From Pachydiplax longipennis (taxonomy: Eukaryota; Arthropoda; Insecta; Odonata; Libellulidae), in NCBI GenBank assembly GCA_036926295.1, contig JAVFKF010000026.1, positions 10,930,001 to 10,994,000 on the forward strand: a stretch of DNA of 64,000 nt. Reading direction: 5' to 3'. A model generated the notes under the pieces. The model was given only the letters and a program-made list of their open reading frames with translations, was not told the DNA's origin and ran no database searches. Positions 1 to 13,600 of this stretch are shown one piece after another (within the stretch, counting starts at the first letter, position 1; every line of letters starts with the position of its first letter). The position numbers were made by a program, and so were the translations under genes.

Positions 1-1681
1 AAATGGCGTTTCAAGGACATAATACATATCCCCACCAACAGTCGCTGGCCTTCCTCTGCATCCTTGTGCATTCAGCAAATCTAGAGAAACATAGCAAATT
101 CACCCGAAAAGAACACAGGAGGCAGTATTCGAGAGATACAAAAAATTTAATACGGTGTATGGGGAGCATTTTTTTTCGGTTCGGCAGTGGGTGTCGGTTC
201 CGATTCCTTTGCTCGAGACTATGAGGTTGGTTATGTCCATATATGAAACATCGGGTAACGAGTGATCTTACTAATGATGATTTATCTGTTTCTGGGAATC
301 TGCTAAATAATGTTTTGAAGGCGCAATTTCAAGGAAGAGATCATTGTTTAAAATTAATTAATTAGAACTGAATTAACAAGGGCAAAAATGAAAATTGCAA
401 GTGATAAGAATTTCCTACTTGTAAAAGAAATTGTGTAGTTTTAGCCAATATACCTGTATATTCTTGATTTTGCAACGCATAGGACTTATCATTTAGGCTT
501 ACAAAGGCTTAGGCTAACGGAATTGTTTTCAGAGCGAATGGTCTTTGCTGTCCGAGTTATCAAAATGAAAGTCATTGTAAAGCAGGGCACATTTGTGTAG
601 TTTGAATCATGAGAATTCGTAATTGAAACACTTGATATCTCACTCTGGTACAATTAAATCGTCTTTACCTAAATGAAGGTGTAGGAGGAAATAGTTCTCG
701 TAGATATACTGAGATAAAAATTTCAATTTTGACTACACATAAAAAACATCACTGTTGAGATTTAAAAATCTTTACTATACGAGATCGTACGTCAGTGTCA
801 AAATATAAAAGAAAAACCAGAAAATAAAACAAATGCTTTGAAACAAATAAACAATGCTCTGCTCACTCAGAACACGAGTTATCAACAGAGCATAATTTTT
901 TAACATAAATTTTATCACATATTTTTCTCACAGTAAAGGGAAACGATATCCGTCTCAGAATTAAAACCTTCTCTAGATAGCTATGTTGTCTTTCTATTGC
1001 TTCTTTAAAAATACAGTCTCTGTACTTGAGTGTCGCTTATGTAAATTTTCAAGTAGTATGCACACCAAACTTATTTTCCCTTTTCACGTGACTTACCAGT
1101 GATGGGATTTTGATATCTTAAAATTCAGTTCCTAATCATCCAAAAATATTAGTTAGGACAACCAAAAATATTTTGGTGTAAAATTTCCTGAAGATGTACT
1201 GAGGCGGTAATTTTTTCTGCAAGGTCATACGCGTTGTTATCACTACACAAAAGGATCACTCTAGAGGCACATGAGTGGTAAAAACTAGAGCCGTAGTGTT
1301 TTAGTTAACTTAAATGGAAGTTACCACTTTTATGGTACTCTTTGCACTGTGAGGTTGATGATTTTCACTAAACCTATCTTGCGAAGTTGATTGTTCTAAA
1401 CTCATCTGAGTTCACCATAGGATCTAAGCCTATCTGGATTGTAACTTAAAAATAACGCTGAAATGCGAGCTGCAATATGGCACCCCATTGCTGAAATCGG
1501 TATTTTATGGCATTAATACTGGAAAAACTTCGTAAGAAAGGAACGAGGTGTAGATTTTCCTTTTCGAGGTCAGCTGCTATTAAGTTCGGAGGCCATTTCG
1601 CCCTCATATCCCGTGGATTAGTGACAAAATGGCCGTGTGAATGGGAGGGGGACCGATTGGTGAACAACGGCTACGGATGGA
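1..1681. other. 3' flank of the alkaline phosphatase gene, no gene seen
   Basis: This stretch lies downstream of the alkaline phosphatase stop codon. It must contain the 3' UTR of that gene, but I could not place a convincing polyadenylation signal. The short ORFs here (for example on both strands around 1446-1749) overlap each other in opposite directions and resemble no family. No hydrophobic exon that could supply a GPI-anchor tail to the phosphatase was found. Confidence 0.6.
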
Positions 1682-4600
1682 TCATCGCTGAGGGAGGGAC
1701 CAGGAAGACGCAGGTCCTATTCCAAGGGCGTAGCATGTTGCGTGCATGATGTAATTCTGCTCATAGGTTCCGCTGAAGAGATAGGCTCGAGGGCCTTTGG
1801 CGTATACGGGGACGTCCTCGCCTCCGTGGGTCTCGCTGGTCATGGGAACAGTCGAGGGGTAGCTGTAGCATACGTCCGCTGTAACGAAAGAACGAATGTT
1901 AAGGATCAGCTTTGTATCAGCCTTCTTAACTAGAAAGAGAATCTAATGAACGTTATGTACGTATATAAGGCAATACATGATATTAATTATTTCAACTTTC
2001 TCTGTTACCCGACATAATTTTTTTCCGTTCTATTGAAGGTTTCATTTTTAATTTATAATATTTACAGCCATAACGTGGCGGGGAATTACCACACAATTAC
2101 CACACGCTCTTTAACACAACCCAAAAATTTTTGACGAGCAAGTTTTACGGCTTCTATAGAAATTATTGCTTATTTTTAACACTTAAATGAAATGCTCTAC
2201 AAAAATTTTAGCTCAAAAGGATAAAAAAGAATCTTCAACGGAATTATTCTTAAGTAAAAATGGATTGTTACTCTAATTCTATAGGTAAATTCATAAATAA
2301 AAGACTTTATATATAGGCGTGCTTGCTCCCACCTTGTTTTATGGTAGCGGATTACATCAAGCACATGTATTATGCCTTACTCATTTGATCCAAATTACGC
2401 GAAAAATTAGTCCTTGCTATCATGTTTTATTCATTTTCTCCTACTTACCCAAATTGTCTTCGCTGATGTCGTGACGTTGACATTTAGATTTTCTCTTGCT
2501 GGACGCCTTTCCTCGGGATGAAACAAACGAAGCTACGTCGTCCATCCAGTCTTCAGATGTCTCTAAAGTAAAAGAAAACAGTACGGATAAAGTAACCACG
2601 TAAGCTTACCGCACTTGGGAGTTGTAGGAATTCGGCTCCCTAAACTTCTTATTTGGGTAGATATCCATGGGTGTGGAGACTTGAATTTTAAGTTGGCACG
2701 GAAAGAATCCCTCTGACACAAATAATACATTAACTATTTTACGACATCAGTATCCTTTTATCACAAATTCATCACATCTTATTTCATTTACTGTTATGAG
2801 AGATATTAGTAAATTACTAAAGGACAAGGGAAAGGGAGTATTTTAGAACGTATAGGCTTGCAATTTAAAATCTACAGCATGAACAGAAGGGAAAAATATC
2901 GACGATAGGGACCCGATCCTAGGACTGCTAATTTCCGTAAGTGCTCTCTTTGGACCAAATTTTTGTCCAGAAAGGGAAAACTATGCCTTAAAATGGAATA
3001 CTTCATAGAATCATATAGTGACATAGAATTAGACTAAAATAAAAGTAAATTAGGCTCTCTGGGTCGCAGTCATATTTCTTTGAAGTATCAATGGTTCACA
3101 GAGCAACCGAACTCATTAATTTAGTGAAATTCAGATATGTTATCCTTGATGCCAGTGACTCAGATAGCATTTAATGTTTGGGGATCAAAGGATAATTAAA
3201 GTATGAATACTAAGTAGTAATTCCAAAATGTAGCATAGTATTTAATATGGTAATTGTGCGGGGTCTACTCCGTAGGTGAACTTGGGGAAAAACGATTATT
3301 ATATATGGTATTTTTAAAGAATCTCATCAGTGACCGCAATCAGCTTAAGACGTAATCATATGTTGGTAGTTAATTATCGAAGGATAAATTTCGGAGATGT
3401 AAATGCCTATGTTTCCTGCTGAAAATTTCTGTGAAATGTAGACCTCTATTACTCACTCGGATTCTATACACTTAAATAACCAAGTGTAAATAAATCGTGC
3501 AAAATTCCTCTATATGTTCACCTAAATTAAATCATCAGTAAATGGCATTTTAGTAATTTGCATCTGGTATCAAAGTTTTCGATCTTCTAACCGATCACTA
3601 CATTTAACACGATTGACTAACGCTGAGAATCCCATGCTTACCGTAACTTTCCCCTCTGAGATCGAGTTTCCTGTATTTGGGATTCTTGTACCCGGGACCA
3701 TTGGCATAGGAAAGTGTCGTGTACAGCATGCCATCCACGTTCGAGACCCCGGCGGCGTCTGAAAAAATTCAAAATTCATACAGATTAGTTAAGCGTTGTA
3801 TCCAACATTCACTTCATCGAAAGTCATATAAGAAGTGAAAAATTGTGACTTGGCTGGGACTCGAACCCAGGTCTCCCACTTTCCGGGTAGGTATTACAGC
3901 CAGTAGGAGACCTGGGTTCGAGTCCCAGTCAAGTCACAATTTTTCACTCTTGTATAAGTTTGGGTTTAGTCGCACAACTTAATTTGCTAATGTAAATTTC
4001 ATTTCCATTGTTTGTATTCACTTCAACGTTTCAGCTAAATATTTATCTGTTCGTTCACAGGAAATGGAACGTGTTTTTTGTTGAAAGAAAAAATATACAC
4101 TATTTACTCTAAAAATACCCTACCCTTTAATAACTTTGCAGTAAATCGATCAAAACGGCGATATTCGATGGATAAAATTTATTTTGAAATAAACTGATTA
4201 AAATATCTGTGTTCTGCGAAGTCTTTGCAAGAAATAATGCGGTCTCATGGAGGTATAACTTTGGACACTATTTATTTTCCTTTTTTATCTAAAAAATTGG
4301 CCAAAAAGGTGTCCGCAATTTTGTTACGTACATACAATCAGCAAAGACTCATCTTTGAGCTCAAAAAACTATTACTAATCAAAAGATAAGAAATTATACT
4401 AAAGTGCAGCATCGTCATTGTTTATAACAGTTTGTAACAAAAGCTTCAACTTAAAGCGAACTTGAATATTTTTTCGCACTCAAAAATCAATTTTTGGCCT
4501 CTTGGCCAGTTTTTTTGTATCGTAGCCCACTAGCTAGGGCAGAATTATATTTTCCTTTGAATATTTTAGTACAGGATGTTTAAATAGGAATCATAATAGA

Positions 4601-7600
4601 AACCGGATAGGGCTAATAGCATTTTTCAAATTATAACGTGATATAACTAATACGGTGATGAAGCCGGAGTGAGTAACTAGCGTAGATAATATCATAATCT
4701 GAAAGGGCTACTATCTCCACTAGAATCCCAAAAGAAATACGTCCATTATAGATTTAAAGTTTTTCGAAGCATATATTTCCTACGTGTCGACATCATTTGA
4801 TGCGACAGAGTATATTTATATTACTTCAACTTTATCAGCCAAATTATAGCCTTGTATGTTTGAAAATATTGAGCCATTAATAAATATAAATTGGGTAAAA
4901 TTTTACATCTCAAATGATCCCTTTCACGAGGCATATAATTATGAAAATTCTTTATGAGGTTGTTGAATTTAAAAAGTAGTTGGAGAAATCGAGTAACCGG
5001 GTACTCATGTACTTCCTAAATCGTCATTCGACTTCACGAGTAGTTGCAAACCCAGTGTTTTTAATTTCCTAGTCGTGATCCTCTGGTTCGGCACTCCTAT
5101 TCTGTCAATTGGGTAAATTACCACAACCAGAACTCTCACCGAAAATCGAGTTTCCACGTGGTGAGTAGCCAGATATGGTCATAGTGTGGGAGTGATCTGC
5201 AGTCACTAGCATCAAAGTATCGCTTTCGGAAGTGGCTGCAGAAGCGACGGCCACTGCATCGGCCATCTGCACCGTCTCGTCCAGAGCCAAGTGCGCCTTG
5301 GTGTCGTGGTGCCCGTGGTCGATTCTTCCTCCTGGACCCAAAAGAGAGAGTTATCAGAGAAAGAAAACAAACAGACAAAGGCATCGAAAGGCGATTCCCG
5401 CCGGTGACCGACTTTCGCTGATGAATCCATCTAAAGGAGGACGCGCGGCAATTCGCCACCCACTGAAACAATGAAAGAAAGCGCGGCGACTCGTATCTAA
5501 AAGAAACATCGTCTCGCTTACCAAGCTAGGCCTTTTCTGCTAGCAGTTGAGCTATATATGCCATGAACTGCACCGCAAAAGATATATCCTGAAATAAAGA
5601 ATATCTTATTCAGTGTACCGCAGGAATAGCTCATGCGTATTCTGCAGGGTGGGTCTGGGCAGTGCTTCCCAATACTTTGTCTTCCTCGGTACACTTTCGT
5701 ATTCACAAATATTTATCAGCACACTAAGCCACTCGCTTTTTCTTTTAAATCTGAATTCAAAACGAAAGGGAGTACGCCAGGTATAGAATGTTTCATCCAC
5801 CGCGTGACATATTTATGAAATAGTGTTTTATCTCGTGCCCCCAAGATGCATTATGATGTTTCCTATTAAACATCTTAAACAAACTGCACAAAAATCGAGA
5901 ATTGCATAGTTTTTTCCAAGAGGGCTAAAACAGAGAGATCACTCACTATAAAATGGTTTCAAATCTATGGATGACATGCCTTGACGATCAGCCGTTTGTG
6001 AAACTCTACGTAACTGTAATAAATGGTTGAATTAGCACTTCATGTAGGTGACCGCCCTCTATCTTTAAAAAAACAATTTTATTCGCGACTAGAATACCCT
6101 TCTATTGTAGCGTGGGCGTTCCTTGAAGTTTTTTATCATAGCTTTCCTTAGAAATTGTAAAATCCGATTGTAAATCACAGAATTAAAGGGTATATAGTAA
6201 TACTGGCATATCGTTATCAGTATATGATATATATCAAAAGTATTAAATTCTTCGTAATTTTCCCTCCTTCGTTCAGCTTTCAGTTAAAGCTCATTGATTT
6301 GCTCATTAATTGGCAGTTAATTCAAAGCAGCAGAACTAATTATCACATTACTCAGCTCATTATATCAGTGGCGGATGATTCGGTCCAATCAACCGCAATA
6401 AATAACGAAAAGTTAATTAAATATATCATGGTATTTCATTTTTATTGCCTTAGAAAACTCCTGGATAGTGTCGATAAATTATCCGAAATAATTTTCGCCA
6501 AGAAAGATACTTCTATCATCCTAATTAAATTTCAATGTTTTATTTTCAATAACATGCATCTGAATTAATCGTACTCTCTTACCTTCAACGAAAAGGACAT
6601 ATCCGCTCGGGTTCTTCTTGAGGATATCAATAGCTTTTGCCGTCATCTCTGCAAGAGTTGGATCCGTCTTCTCATTCATCTCCATGTGATATTTCATATG
6701 GCTAGACTCAAAGAGGCCTGCGGAAAGAATTGGTGACTCAGAATCAAGATTTTATAAAATTCAACGTCGATTCGAGTGATTTTGTTCCACTCTTTCCTAT
6801 AACTGGCATGTGATATAAATATTGAATTTTAATTGGATTAAATATGATGTAAGTATCATATTTGAAGGCATAAATGTCGCACCAACAAATAAATCACTTT
6901 AAGTGAGGCAAAAGTTTTAATGGCCGATCCGATAATGAGAACAAAGTAAGAGAAATAGACGCTAGAACAAGTCATTTTAAAGACTAATTCTTTCCGCGAA
7001 CAATACGCGATAATAACAGGCTAAAAAAGTAGCTCAATCGTTCGGTGTTTACACCCTCTGCCACACGCCGAAAGGCGGCTTGTAGAGTATTTATGTAGAA
7101 GTAGAACTGTTAACTTTTCAAGTTACGCTTAATTACGATCATAGTCATAGATGAGAGTGTTGTTTTTTTCGAATTCTTTATCATATACGATATATCGTAT
7201 CATAAAAAAATGAGCAAAATGATAGCGAAGGGCGAACCTTCGCGTATAAGACCTGGGGGAATATTTTCTCTGTTATTTTAGAAAAAAAAGTTACTTCTCA
7301 TCTGCCATCAAACACAGCAATTATCAAGTAGTTACCGAATCAGCTTATAAAACGAAAAAGCAATCAACCCAAAAATCATCAATTATAGTACATTATAAAA
7401 CTGAAATTAACAAAACATTTATTATAAAGAATAACGCATCAAATTTATATTTTTATCGCAGCTGTTTTCATCGATAGGTCAAAGTTTCAACTCATCAGTA
7501 TAAGGTCTTCATGAAATATTTATTGATAAGAGAAGAATCACTTAGGCACTGAATAACGAGATTACTGTCCCATGGTTGGATATACATTACTTATGATTTC

Positions 7601-10600
7601 ATGGTCTCGTCGGAATGGCTTTTAAGATCCCTGTGTTATTTCTCACGAAATTTTACTTCATGCAAGTCTGGATACGTGAATAAAAAATACATCGACAGAA
7701 ATGTAATTTTTGAAAAAATCCAATGTTTTCTATAGTTAAACAGAAAGAGAGTCGCAGTGTGGCATGGATGGTGGTGCATCGTGGTATTCGATTTACATAA
7801 TTTAGAACTAAAACGGTTTATTAATTTGTATGCAAAATTCTTTACGCTGGTTTCTGAGATTATTCGGACGACTGAATAGTTATTTTCGACTATACAGTAT
7901 TTCTTGTCGGCGTTCGGAAATCCGTCATCCATGATCTACGTTAAGACTTCCTATTCCACATCCGAATTGCGTATTCGTGATCCGCGGAAGTAAAAGATAG
8001 CGTTGCCTCTCTGAATCATCGATAAACTGATTAGAGACTCGTCGACTTTTGTCTCGCCCATATTTATACATTGACTAAGAGTTTCATGAGAAATTCTGTG
8101 TTTGGTTTGACGCAGATCTGTTCATTGTCCGCTTATATATTTGTCAAATCGAGTCAAGCAAATATGAGAGAAAACTTAAAATCCTACATACAGGATAGAA
8201 AGTCTACATTTCGATGGAGAAGTAAATTTCGCCCAAACATGAATTTAAATAAAGATCTTAATGAAGTAGATTTTAGATTTTAGTTTGCAAGCGTATCTAT
8301 TTTATATGTCAATATGTGAATTCTATGCAACGGCTTTTGTGATGAATTTTCATATGTTTGCTATAATTTATTATACACGTGTACACGTACTTGAATAGGA
8401 TATCTCGAAGATCGTAATTTCTAGAGTAAGACTTAACATACTTCTTCAAGGCCCGATAAGGGAATTTTTATATTAATATCTCTCAAAAATTTGCTTCTTC
8501 GTTTTGCGTCCATCGATCATTGACATTTAATTAATTTGTTTTATTCGCAGAAACCTCGAGGCTACATTTTGGAAACTTCCGGTATCGATTGAAAAAACCT
8601 AGGACAAAAGAGAAAAAGAGCAGGTGCATGTGGGCAAGGTTTTAGGACCCGGAAGCGATAAGAATTGATGGTTTAATTATGAGTGAGCTGTTACTTTCAC
8701 CTCTAGTTTCCTCCGATCACCCTTCCTACTTTTGTATCAATTTATCTACACCATAAATTATAATTATGGGGCCCTAACTATCAGAAGAAGATTTATATTT
8801 ACGATGCTCTGGCTCAAATCTTTTTCTCGACGGGTCAGATGGCATACATACTTTGAGTTCTGCGGGTCAAAGCTGTATTGGTACATATACATAGGTGGTC
8901 TGAAAAGTTTCCGACATTTCGCCATTTCTCGACATGTTTTCTGAAAATTTATGAACAATTTCTGAAGATTTCTGAAAAAAATCTGGAAGTCGGAAACTTT
9001 TCAGACCACCTCGTATTGCAAGAAGAAACTGAGTTTTTCGACTAATTATCTTCGATTTCACTCTACCTAATCTCTCCAGGAATGAATATATTGATATGAA
9101 ATAGACGGAGGTTGTTTTTGGGTGAATTATAAGGTGTCTATCGTCAAATTATCTGCAATGATTCAAGCTAAAAAGATCCCCACGGATTGGATTTGGCGCG
9201 TGGATCAAGTTTGGGCACCACTTCTTGAAAATAGTATTATCGTACTTGCGTATTCACAAGTCCTCATGAGAAGGGGTACGAGGACTTTATTTTTGAGGCT
9301 ATGAAAGTCAAGTATTGGATAAAAATAATAATAACAATAAATTTTATTGTACTCTGGGCCTTGAAAGTCCCGTAAGAGCAAAAAGAAAATATAAAACAAA
9401 AAATATCTGCTCATGCATAAGTGAACACTGCTCATAATAAATGAAAAGGATGCAAGAGTACGATTTACAATTAGTTAGAAGTAACCAGAAGATAATTAAG
9501 TAATTTTCGTTTAAAGGATGATATCAAAGTGGAGTTTTTAATTTGATTTGGTAAGGTGTTCCAAAAATTAGAGGTAACAATTTGAAAGGATCTCAAATAA
9601 ACATTGGTGCGGGGGATTGGACATATAAGGTGGTTTGGGCCAGTAGTTATAGAAGAAACAGAATGTTTAAAGGTAAAAAGGTCGTAGATGTACTGAGGTT
9701 GAGATTCGTGAAATACGGTAAACAAGAATGATCCCAGCATATATTTTTTTCTAAAGTTCGGTTTTAACCATTTAAGTGCACGGCGATGACTGGAGATGAG
9801 TTCACATTTACGGAGATTAAAAATAAATCTTATACAGTTATTAAGCAGTCCGAGTAACTTTAGATACAGGAGTCTCACAAGTCTTTTCGATTTTTCAAGG
9901 GGATAGTTGATAAGCCAATGTATCATCGAGCAAATATTTTTTCTTATCTCTTTCTAGATGAGGAAAGTATTCAAAAGTTTGCGTGCATTATTTCTGGGTT
10001 GCCATTCTCGTTTGCTAAGTGGTAAATACTCAAAAGAGCAAAAGAAGAATCTTTTCTAAGAAAAAACCGGAAGGAAAACATTTTCAGTGATAATTTATCA
10101 TCATAAAAAGAATTTTCATCATTCAGAATTCTCTCCGTTTTCCATTCTATTTGCTTTAAGATTAACCTTTAAAATTAAATATTACTTGACACGTGCAACT
10201 TTTATAAGAGTGCTTGTTCGGAATATTTCAGGTCAAGATTCTTAAAAACATGTAAGAATAATCTAGCTGTGTTTTTCTCTCATATCGATAAAGATATTCT
10301 TGTTTTGTAAATAAATAGACATTTTTGCAAGGGCTCTGTGTGTAATTCAATTTAGCTGAATGTTTATATAATACGTTACGTGTCTCAGATATCTGTATTT
10401 AAGAAAAATTCTACGCATTTCTATGTTTTTATAACAAAAGTTATAGTTATCTCGGTATTATGCTTTGTGAAACTAAATAGTTTGATCTATCGCAATCTCT
10501 TCGATTGTGGACAATCCGATTAGCATCTTTAATTTCTAATCTGTAAGTGTATGAGACATGATCTGTTTAATATTATGTTTATTAGGTCTCATTAGAATAG

Positions 10601-13600
10601 AAAAACCATTTAAATCGGTGGAAATCCATTTGAATAAGATGCTGTTTTGATTTGAAACAAAGGTTCGAAATCTTTCATTCGGACAAAATCGAAATAAGGC
10701 TTGTATGCAACGATTAATCTCACCCAAGAGGTATTCCGTCGATTGAGGATCCACAGACATGAGTCCTTTCTTGTCCCACACGTACTTGTTCCTCAATCTT
10801 CGATTGTTTTTGTCCATCTGCCACTGCTTTATCAGGTTCTTGCCGTCCCTTCGTTTTCCTTTATCGAGTTCTTCGTCGATGATTCCGCGGGGCAGGAAAT
10901 TTCTTCTTCCTCCGCCCATTATTACCTAAGTGAAAAAGTTCATAGCATAATGAATACACCCTCTAAATTACCCTTGACTCGCAATTTATTTGGAATACAG
11001 TAGAATTTTTGGCGGCAGTTATCTGTTATAGTAACTGTAAAAGGGTTAATTGTAAGAATAGCATTGGCTAAAATTCGCCCTATAAGACGGCATTGTTATT
11101 ATTATTATTATGGCGACTTCTGCTGTCACCGTTGTGCAGTCTTACAAAATCCAACCTAGTCCGCAGATGTTATTTGTAACATTAATTCGTGCTGTTATTT
11201 TTAGCTATTGCTGTAGAAATCCATCGAATTTGTTTCTGTAATGGATATGCTTTCTTCTTTCGATAAATATCCATTATATTACACTTGTCTAGTTTTTCAT
11301 ACGTATACATTCTTCAAATCAATCAGTTTAAAATAAAAATTCTATATTCAAGGAAAATCATCATGCGGCTTTCATGGACATAGCAGTGCGGTGACTAAAA
11401 CAGGGAAGTATTCAAAGAAATTAGTAAAGGAAGCAAGGGCTACATTCGTTTTAACTCAGAGGAAGTTGCTGAATTTCGCGGTATGATAAAAATTGTAGGA
11501 ACTCGCGAATAATGGAAGCATTAAGTAGAATTAAGAATAATGGAAGCATTAAGTAGAAGCATCAAATTCTTTAGTGCCAATAACTTTCATCTTAATTTGT
11601 AAAAATTCAGGACGAATATTCATTCCTAGAAGATTCTTTAATATACTTATGAAACCTTAAATATGTATTCATTCCTTAATCTGGTATGATGGCGTAGTAA
11701 AATGTTCATTTTGTGAAGTAAATTTTTACTCTTTCCAAAATAAAGGTTGATTTTAGCTCGGTTTTCAAATAAAAATCGCCGTTTTACAATTTTATTGGAG
11801 CTGGAATTTTCACTTCTCTCGTAATTTTGACAAATATTTAGCGTGTTTGAATGTTCTAAGATTCTAAAAACGTACGTATCTTATATAATTATCAGTTTGG
11901 GTTCAGGAAATCTTTAAACGTCAGGAAATATTAAAATGTTACTTAAGTGAGCAAAGCAGAATGCGTGTTGACTGTAACATAAAAGTACTAAAGTATTCTT
12001 CAACTGAACGCAATGTTAATTAAGTCGACGAAAGCTTGATCATGTAAAATTCCAAACTTGGCTTAATCTTGTGGAACTAGAAATCATGATAATATAACTA
12101 AGCATAAGTTCTACAGGTGAAATGCTAGAGAGGAGGGAAGAAAGTTACGAGATGAACTTCTAACAGTTTGAAACCGGTCGCAGAATAGAATTTCTTTTGC
12201 AGAACTTACGCTTGGTTATTTCACCATGTTCCCTAGAACTAGGATTAGATTGCAAATGTATTTCTTAATACTTCGAAGTAAAATGATCAACCATCACAAT
12301 ATAAGATGTAAGACGACAAAATGGGACTGTATATCGGGTGGTCGATGAATAAGAATAATATGTAATTACTGATGTTGAACCTTAGCCTAATAGAAGTAAT
12401 CCTCCCTAGGGATAATGATGTCACGGAAGTTTTCCTTGATCCCAGTCAGATCCAAGTTTCCTGGAGCTGGATACCCTAATGTAATAAATTGCTAAGTGTG
12501 ACATCATTGAAGAATCATCTCCTATTGCGATCAACTGAGTCACCGAGGATTTTATCCTTTATCGAAAGTCTAGAGCACAACCGGTTACCACATTTGAATG
12601 TGTGCTACTTAAATGATGTGATTCAGCAGCTTTGGAAAGAGAAAATTATTTTGGCGAAACTGAGGACCATCCCATCGAGATGACTTACATTTTAGTCTCC
12701 TTCCACGAAGTCTCATTGAAAATTAAGAGTGCCATTCGTTTAGTAACGGTCAACGGTTTTAACAGATGTACATACATCAACGGTTTCGTTCTATGTAAGA
12801 CTTTCAACGTTTTATATACTTTACGGGAAACATAACCGCCGTTCTGCGAATAAAAAATAGGTTAGATCGAAATTCTGTCTTTCGGTCCTATTTTTGAGGT
12901 AGCATTCAGTGATAAGGAAGTCGTAAAATCTCGAATTGGTACAACGTAATTTTAATTTATTAGTGGTAACTAGTGAAAATTGAGTTTTATTTCTCTCTCA
13001 TCATAAGGAATTTCATGCTTCTCCTTTGGATCTCTAATTAATTTAGATAATTTCATTCCAGATATAAATAAAAGAGAAAGTTCTGAGAGTAATGTGAATG
13101 GTGAAAGATGATTCCTTCTTTAAAATACTACAATTTTGCGTCTTTTCCCGCATTCTTATGAAAACCATAGCTATTTGTACTAGAAATAATTTTTAGGAGA
13201 AGTAAAAGTAAGAAAAATGTTGATGTTTACCATCATGATACTACCATTTGTATTAACTATCTATATATATGAATATAAAGACTTACATATTAAAATCGTC
13301 AAAATTTCATTTTAAATTGTTTGATTCGTTATCTCATGACATACTCATATCCACTTTCATGTTGATTTTTATGCTCATATAACACCATAATCCGGGGTAT
13401 TCCCTAACCATGGGGTATTATTAAGTTTGTTTATTTCCGGTTATTAAATATCTCGGTAACGGAAAGCCGGGATAATTAAACTTCTAAAAACAAAATACGT
13501 GAAAAGATTCTTTGTGAGCATAATATTCGGGATTCTGTAAAAACGCAGTTATGTAAATCGCAAAAATATTAATAATGAAATAAATATCTTATTTTATCAT

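Noticed and set aside
6224..6568. 114-codon plus-strand ORF
   Set aside because: AT-rich chance ORF ending just before an alkaline phosphatase exon on the other strand. No domain or homologous copy was seen.
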